Below are positions 1-5,750 of a stretch of 5,750 bases of DNA, in pieces (the first letter of the stretch is position 1; the number at the start of each line of letters is the position of its first letter). The stretch comes from Candidatus Woesearchaeota archaeon (GTDB lineage: Archaea > Nanobdellota > Nanobdellia > Woesearchaeales > UBA10200): NCBI GenBank assembly GCA_018302185.1, contig JAGVZX010000138.1, positions 1 through 5,750 on the forward strand, given 5' to 3'. The position numbers were made by a program, and so were the translations under genes. A model generated the notes under the pieces. It did not search any database. It was given only the letters and a program-made list of their open reading frames with translations, and was not told where the DNA came from.

Positions 1-1698
1 TTTTTTCAGCTCTATAGATATGGGAACTGCCAAGATACTTACTGAATATGATGAAGGTGCAGCTGCTCCGCCACCGCCGCCACCACCTCCGCCTCCACTG
101 CTAGATGGGCTTGGGCTTGTGCAAGTAGTTGTTTTACTTGAGTCTGTATCATCACAATCGTTTCCAAGCAGGCAGCTTGTGCCATAGCCGTCTCCGTCTC
201 CGTCTCCGCACTGCTGGTTAACTCCAGAATGATTTAATCCGAAAATAACAAACCTTGTGCCAGAGTCGATGGCAGTACAGTTGTAGTTGTTTGTAATTGT
301 GCCATCGCAAACTACAAGAGTTTCATTTGCTCCATTGCAGCGTGCAGATATGTTTGCCAAAGCAGTGATCTCTGCATCATTTATACAGACAGAATTTTGA
401 TAGCTTACATTATCAAGATAGACTGTCTTAGTCTGATTTTGCGAAGTTAGGTTTAAGCCGCGAATCAATACGCCTGAGAAATTTCCTGCAGACCTTGTTG
501 TTATAACAATATTTGACAGGTTCAGCCTGCTCCTTGAAAAATTAAAATTAAATTCAAACAATAGCTTGCTTCCGTTGAAAATCTTAACAGGAAGTGTACC
601 GTTAAATGTCTGAGTAAGGTTAACCGTGCTGTTTACTGTGATATTGACTGAGACAGTAGTTGCTGTTACAGATGAAGAGTTTCCTATCAATTGATCAGCT
701 GAGTTATTACTGCCGTCATTGTCATCATCCTCTGCCTCATTTATTGTGAGTGTGAAGTTTTTTGATGCATTAAATATGCCGTCGCTTGCTGTGACCGTAA
801 CATTGAATATTCCAGAGCTTTGCAGGCTTGTTAAATAGAATCCTGTGGCATTTATCGGAAGTGTATAATAATAGGTTATCGTGTCTCCATTTGCATCGCT
901 GATATTTACTATCGTGCTGACATTTACTAATTGAGATTCATTTACTGTAATATTTGCTGTCAGTGTGAGTTCTGGGGCTGTATTTACAGTTACATTCCAT
1001 GTTCTGATGCCAATTGCATATCCGTCGCTAACTAAAACGCTGATGTTCCAGAAGCCAGGCTGTGTATGGTTTGGAGCAAATGTAAAGTTTGTTGTTGTTG
1101 TCATGCCAATATGCGATGAGACATTTGTATTGTTCCTTAGCCAAGTGATGTTAAAGGTTGGTCCAAAAAGGTCAGTATAATTGACGCTGAATGTAACACT
1201 CTCTCCTTCATTCATCGAGTAATTTGTCGTGTTAGGATATGCTGAGGTTATTATCGGCGCAGAATTATTTGCTTCAAAGAACCTTATCTCAGTCACTCCC
1301 CAATTATTGTTTGTGTCATTTGCAAATATTCTTACTCTCCAGATGGAGCTGCTGTTTAATCCCGTGAGATTATAATAGAAATGTGTAAACGTGCCTGAGC
1401 CGTTTGTCATAGTATAGTTTGTTGTGAAGTTGAACTCAAGCAATGCAACAGATAATGCTTCGTTTGCAGAAATATTTATTAAAGTGAAATTGTGGAGGAA
1501 TTTTGAATTATTGTCTACAGTCGGAGTCACAAATGATAATATTGGCCTAAGATGTATCTGGATAGTCCTTGCTGCAGATAGTCCAAAATTATTTACAGTA
1601 TCATTCCCAAATATTTTATAGGTATAGTTGCCGTCTGTAAGCTCTGTAACATTATAATAGAAATGGTTATATTGATCAATGTAAAATTGATAAGTGTT
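1..1698 (-). CDS. C-terminal surface region of S8 protease (frame C): Ig-like repeats, metal-binding motif, Gly hinge; partial
   Basis: This frame is open from 1698 to the left edge with no stop, and has no plausible start of its own. It continues the protease after a frame break near 1670. In order it encodes: the end of one Ig-like repeat (about 1675-1590, HFYYNVTEL then KIFGNDTVNN); a complete copy of the same repeat (about 1545-1270, ending HFYYNLTGL then RIFANDTNNN); two further beta-sandwich or cadherin-like modules (about 1270-985 and 985-730); a beta-rich stretch (about 700-240); a Cys-flanked DGDGDGYG ... NDCDDTD element (210-121) resembling the MopE-type putative metal-binding motif; ten consecutive Gly (96-67); and AAPSS leading into the next domain. 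I count 48 N-X-S/T sequons in about 560 residues and none after the metal-binding motif. Likely an exposed, glycosylated stalk. The repeat type is common in DPANN surface proteins (family knowledge); the adhesion or stalk role is inference. The true C-terminus lies outside the window. Confidence 0.8.
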
Positions 1699-2290
1699 TC
1701 ATTATTATCTGGAGGAGAAGATGCTGCATAACTGATTGTAGGTGCTGCATCATCGATAGCACCAGAGACAACCAATGCAAATGTCTGCTTGCCAGAGCCT
1801 AAAGCTATATTCTTGGCGCTTACATTCACTAAGTAATCGCCTGTCGGCGGAGTAGTAATTGTTATCTGCTCGACATTGTTCACCGTGTCAAGAGATGAAT
1901 TATAGGGTGCGACAAAATTATTGCCGATATATATTGAGCCGTTTGGGATGGTAACAAGCAAGTTTAGGTCGTTTACTAATTGAGTGCTTGCGCTTAAGGC
2001 AGCAGGATAATCTGTCCATACAAGTGTAAATTTGAGCTGGACATTTGTGTTATTGCTTTTATATGTTGCAGTCCAGTTGCCTCCTGTGCTAAATCTTGTT
2101 GCATTGTCAGAAAATCGTATCTTACGCGGAGATGAAGGAAACATTGTGTTAGTAAGATTTATCCTTCCCCAACCACTATGGTTACTAGGAATTCCATAGC
2201 CAATATCTACTGCGCCGTTTATCAATGCAGCTTTAATAAGTGCAGCTGTCGGATCTGAAACGCTTCTGTTCTGCACGAAATACTGTCGCA

Positions 2291-3912
<1,622 letters not shown>

Positions 3913-3916
<4 letters not shown>

Positions 3917-4320
3917 TGGACAATGACCTCTTTCAGCATAACTTTCTTTTCAGATACTTCATTACTACCATTGTTATCATGTCTCAATCTATTATCACTA
4001 TTTCTATCATCAAAATATTTTTGGACAGTATCTAACATCTTAGGCTGCGCGTTTTTGCCGAGCGAATAATATATCTTCTCTACTTGTGTTCCCCATGAAT
4101 AATCTCCTTGCTCAATTACAACTTTCTCAATCTTTAGCTCTTCAAGAGAGACGCCTTTTCGCAGATGATAGTAAATGCTTCTAAGAGTGACTTTTGGAAA
4201 CAAGTCGCAGTATATCCTATATATGTCATAACCATAACCTTTGCCAAAGAAATAAAGTATCTCAACTATGTTCTGGCGAATTATAGAATGCACTGGACGA
4301 CCGCGTGGAATAATCAACAC
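3913..4320 (-). CDS. Winged helix-turn-helix DNA-binding protein, coupled to the protease
   Basis: 135 residues. Residues 6-9 are RGRP, the core of an AT-hook-like minor-groove motif. About 11-26 form helix 1 (IIRQNIVEILYFFGKG), 30-41 helix 2 (GYDIYRIYCDLF), and 44-57 the recognition helix (VTLRSIYYHLRKGV). About 60-88 form the wing (KIEKVVIEQGDYSWG, then EKIYYSLG). The layout is PadR-like and matches small uncharacterised winged-helix proteins frequent in Woesearchaeota-type genomes (recollection, not a search). Residues 104-135 form a charged tail rich in Asp, Asn and Lys, with no recognised fold. The stop overlaps the protease ATG by four bases, so this is the first gene of an operon and may regulate it (inference). 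The start is uncertain: the GTG at 4320 lies inside the Shine-Dalgarno-like AAAGGGGTG, so initiation at the TTG at 4317 or slightly further downstream is possible. No ATG is available before RGRP. Confidence 0.75.
3926..3930 (-). promoter_or_regulatory. Ribosome binding site of the protease gene
   Basis: Minus-strand GAGGT lies nine bases before the protease ATG (3916) and inside the last codons of the winged-helix gene. It matches the archaeal anti-Shine-Dalgarno and supports both the chosen start and translational coupling. Confidence 0.65.
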
Positions 4321-4394
4321 CCCTTTAGTATAAATCTAGTATTATTTTACTATATTATTATTTTTTAAGTAACTTGTTTAAGTTTGCTTACTCC

Positions 4395-4403
4395 TATTTA
4401 TAC
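4395..4403 (-). promoter_or_regulatory. Candidate TATA box for the winged-helix/protease operon
   Basis: Minus-strand GTATAAATA, preceded by purine-rich CAATAAA as a possible BRE, fits an archaeal promoter. A start about 25 bases downstream would give a leader of roughly 50 bases before the GTG at 4320. A second TATA-like word at 4335-4329 is too close to the coding start unless the true start codon is further in. Consensus and position only. Confidence 0.4.
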
Positions 4404-4458
4404 TTTATTGTTTATATGGAAAAGAAATAGGGGAAAATGACAAATTCTCCTGATTTTC

Positions 4459-4487
4459 CACTGGACATTCTCATGAGGCACTGGACA
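4459..4487. repeat. Pair of CACTGGACA direct repeats, 20 bases apart
   Basis: Two perfect 9-base direct repeats about two helical turns apart lie upstream of the winged-helix gene. The 8-base core CACTGGAC recurs at 4291-4298, inside that gene near its start. They could be operator sites for the winged-helix protein, but they are about 60 bases upstream of the candidate TATA box and short enough to be chance. Confidence 0.3.
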
Positions 4488-4526
4488 AACCCAACAAAGG
4501 AATATAAATAAGAACAAGGTAATAAT

Positions 4527-4554
4527 AAAAATGGGCGTGGCAAAGCCACGACCC
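4527..4554 (-). terminator. Hairpin plus T-run after the initiator tRNA
   Basis: Just after the tRNA, the minus strand reads GGG, bulged T, CGTGGC, loop TTT, GCCACG, CCC: a nine-pair stem with one bulge. It is followed by A, five T and further AT-rich sequence. Archaeal termination depends mainly on the T-run; the stem may also help stabilise or process the 3' trailer. Confidence 0.55.
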
Positions 4555-4556
4555 GA

Positions 4557-4660
4557 TAGCGGGGGCTGGATTTGAACCAGCGACCTATGGGTTATGAGCC
4601 CATCGGGCACTCCTGATTGGACATGCAGGGAATTCTCCGAGCATTCTGCCCTACCCCGCT
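4557..4660 (-). tRNA. Initiator tRNA-Met (CAU) with a D-loop insertion, probably an intron
   Basis: Minus strand, 104 bases. The acceptor stem is AGCGGGG/CCCCGCT with discriminator A (4557). The anticodon stem is ATGGG/CCCAT with loop CTCATAA, so the anticodon is CAU. The T-arm is GCTGG TTCAAAT CCAGC. The three G-C pairs next to the anticodon loop and the AGCGGGG acceptor mark the archaeal initiator type, not the elongator. The D-stem is GGGC/GCCC, but its loop is about 29 bases too long; removing 4645-4617 leaves the ordinary D-loop AGTCAGGAGT and a 75-base tRNA. CCA is not encoded. The 5' and 3' flanks add two pairs to the acceptor stem in the precursor. It starts translation of every protein, so it should be essential. 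Its promoter lies upstream and a hairpin/T-run follows. Confidence 0.9.
4617..4645 (-). other. Putative 29-base tRNA intron in the D-loop
   Basis: These extra bases sit between GGGCAG and TCAGGAGTGCCC of the initiator tRNA. The ends can slide by one or two bases. A relaxed bulge-helix-bulge can be drawn: D-stem GGGC/GCCC, a five-base bulge AGAAT, a four-pair central helix GCTC/GAGT joining intron 5' part to 3' exon, then GGA/TCC, with a six-base bulge AATCAG on the other strand. Pairing of the intron start with the 3' exon is the topology expected for archaeal splicing endonuclease substrates, but the bulges exceed the canonical three bases. Competing local pairs exist (ATGC/GCAT and GGA/TCC). 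Confidence 0.6.
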
Positions 4661-4684
4661 ATAACCATCTAGAACTATGGGCTT

Positions 4685-4693
4685 TTTATAAAT
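4685..4693 (-). promoter_or_regulatory. TATA box of the initiator tRNA
   Basis: Minus-strand ATTTATAAA is centred about 29 bases before the mature tRNA 5' end (4660). This is the usual archaeal spacing for transcription starting at or very near the tRNA. Confidence 0.65.
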
Positions 4694-4716
4694 CTTTTGA
4701 AATAGAATCAACAAAA

Positions 4717-4725
4717 CTTATAAAT
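4717..4725 (+). promoter_or_regulatory. TATA box of the glycosyltransferase gene; probably leaderless
   Basis: CTTATAAAT is centred about 28 bases before the ATG at 4749. Archaeal transcription starts about 25-27 bases after the TATA centre, so the start would fall on or beside the ATG. No Shine-Dalgarno-like word precedes the ATG. Both facts point to a leaderless mRNA. This box and the tRNA box share an 88-base divergent region. Confidence 0.65.
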
Positions 4726-4748
4726 ATTAACTTAATTATAGCTAAACT

Positions 4749-5747
4749 ATGGTAAAACTAAGCGCATGTCTGATCGTAAAGAACGAAGAACAGTTCATAG
4801 CAAACTGCCTGAATTCCTTAAAAGACCTGGCAAATGAGATAGTGATAGCTGATACTGGCTCAACTGATAAGACGAAAGATATCATTAATGATTTCAAGAA
4901 AACTTTCCCTAACTTAAAATTACTAGACTTCAAATGGACAAATGATTTTTCTGCTGCAAGGAACTTCTCAATCGAAAACGCAACAGGCGACTGGATTCTG
5001 ATCATTGATGCAGATGAAACAATTGCAAAAGATGATCATTTTAAGCTCAAGGATTTCATAACAAACAAAATTTACAAGCAATATTCTGGGTTCAGCTTTG
5101 TGCAGCGAAGCTACACAGATGAATTCAACAGGGAAGCTTTTGAATATCGCGGAAATGATACTTATAAAGAATGTGATGAGTATTTAGGCTGGGTTCCTTC
5201 AAGACTGACAAGGCTTTTTAGGAATAAGAAAGAATTTCGCTTTAAAAATGTCATCCATGAGCTTATTGAATATTCCATCACTGAATCTGCTGGAAAAATA
5301 TACGCAGCTGATGTTCCTGTCCATCATTTCAAATTCAAGCGTTCTGAAGAGGGAAAAGAGAAGAAATTATCAATGTATCTCAATCTGTTGGAAACAAAGG
5401 CTACAGAAAATCCAGACAGCGCAAAAGCATTATTTGAGCTTGCTACATTCTATCGCTATATCGGCAAGAATAAGGAAGCTATCGCATTGCTGGCAAAAAC
5501 ACTCAACATCAGGAAAGATTTCACTGAAGCGTTCCATTGCATGGGAGAGGCATTCCAAAATCTGGAAGATTATAGCGCTGCAATAGAGTGCTATCAAAAA
5601 GCGATTGAGAGCGATAAAAAGAATTTCAGTGAAAAAAATAAAGAAAAAAAATCACAAGATACTGGGAAAGTTAATGCTAGATTCAAAGATGCATACTTCA
5701 GCTTAGGCGTTTGCTATACAAAGATGAACATGCTTGGAAGCTGCTGA
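4749..5747 (+). CDS. Family 2 glycosyltransferase with C-terminal TPR repeats; 3' end truncated or frameshifted
   Basis: Residues 1-195 form a GT2 (GT-A fold) domain: the N-terminal strand ACLIVKNEE (6-14), IADTGSTDKT (33-42) for nucleotide-sugar binding, DFSAARN (66-72), and the metal-binding DxD as IIDADE (85-90). HELIEY (170-175) and PVHHFKFKR (190-198) match the later conserved part of SunS-like GT2 enzymes. Degenerate TPR repeats follow at about 224-257 and 258-291, a Lys/Glu/Ser-rich linker at 292-310, and a third TPR from about 312. Such proteins transfer a sugar from a nucleotide donor, the TPRs probably holding a protein partner or acceptor; the substrate is not predictable. Start at ATG 4749, probably leaderless. 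The frame ends in TGA at 5745-5747 inside the third TPR. Dropping one G at 5736-5737 restores MNMLEAAEA, a good TPR helix, so the stop is probably an error or a real frameshift and the gene likely continues rightwards. Confidence 0.85.
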   Translation: MVKLSACLIVKNEEQFIANCLNSLKDLANEIVIADTGSTDKTKDIINDFKKTFPNLKLLDFKWTNDFSAARNFSIENATGDWILIIDADETIAKDDHFKLKDFITNKIYKQYSGFSFVQRSYTDEFNREAFEYRGNDTYKECDEYLGWVPSRLTRLFRNKKEFRFKNVIHELIEYSITESAGKIYAADVPVHHFKFKRSEEGKEKKLSMYLNLLETKATENPDSAKALFELATFYRYIGKNKEAIALLAKTLNIRKDFTEAFHCMGEAFQNLEDYSAAIECYQKAIESDKKNFSEKNKEKKSQDTGKVNARFKDAYFSLGVCYTKMNMLGSC

Positions 5748-5750
5748 AGC

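Larger units (their letters stand above)
4321..4526. other. Intergenic region between the tRNA terminator and the winged-helix gene
   Basis: AT-rich, with no credible open frame on either strand. It holds the candidate operon TATA box, a second TATA-like word nearer the gene, and two copies of CACTGGACA (4459-4467 and 4479-4487) whose starts are 20 bases apart. Otherwise I see nothing here. Confidence 0.6.

Noticed and set aside
965..1621. Plus-strand frames at 965-1180 and 1424-1621
   Set aside because: They are antisense to the sequon-rich surface region, which is open over its whole length and has repeat structure in its own frame.
4398..4610. Minus-strand frame with a hydrophobic stretch
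   Set aside because: Its start lies inside the initiator tRNA and it reads through the tRNA terminator; not a protein gene.
4443..4645. Words shared by the tRNA insertion and the nearby intergenic region (AATTCTCC and TGGACAT)
   Set aside because: They are only 7-8 bases long, in different order and spacing; chance is sufficient and no mobile-intron relationship can be claimed.
4742..5005. Minus-strand frame of 87 codons
   Set aside because: It is antisense to the glycosyltransferase domain, whose DxD and GSTD motifs fix the real frame.

Overview
The window looks archaeal, most likely a member of the DPANN group (Woesearchaeota/Pacearchaeota-like). This is inferred from four things: an initiator tRNA-Met with the archaeal AGCGGGG acceptor stem and no encoded CCA; TATA boxes at archaeal spacing, with a probably leaderless mRNA; a small winged-helix protein of a type common in those genomes; and a large, Asn/Thr/Ser-rich, sequon-dense surface protein with a Gly hinge near its C-terminus. 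Base composition is AT-rich. No mobile element, CRISPR array or integrase is visible.

Layout. Minus strand, 4320 to 1: a two-gene operon. A winged-helix DNA-binding protein (4320-3913) overlaps by four bases (ATGA) a very large membrane-anchored or secreted subtilisin-family (S8) protease that runs from 3916 past the left edge. The protease is broken into three reading frames. Frame A (3916 to about 2420) has a membrane segment, a run of 17 Asn, prodomains, and the catalytic Asp, His and oxyanion Asn. Frame B (about 2426 to 1665) has the catalytic Ser and a beta-sandwich. Frame C (about 1690 to 1) has Ig-like repeats, a MopE-like metal-binding motif and a Gly10 hinge. Both breaks coincide with missing conserved sequence, not just a shifted base, so each looks like a deletion of length 1 modulo 3. 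Whether these are real (a pseudogene) or assembly errors cannot be decided here. A third apparent frame error, one extra G near 5736, in an unrelated gene favours sequence error for at least some of them.

Minus strand, 4660-4557: initiator tRNA-Met with about 29 extra bases in the D-loop, best read as an intron at an unusual position. A TATA box lies upstream and a hairpin plus T-run downstream. Plus strand, from 4749: a family 2 glycosyltransferase with C-terminal TPR repeats, divergent from the tRNA across 88 bp, probably leaderless, with its end lost to the right edge or to the frame error.

How they may fit together (inference): the winged-helix protein is translationally coupled to the protease and may regulate it. 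The protease C-terminal region carries 48 N-glycosylation sequons by my count. The neighbouring glycosyltransferase could belong to a surface glycosylation pathway, but only proximity links them. I see no clear new multi-gene defence or mobile system. The most distinctive items are the D-loop intron of the initiator tRNA and the regulator-protease unit.
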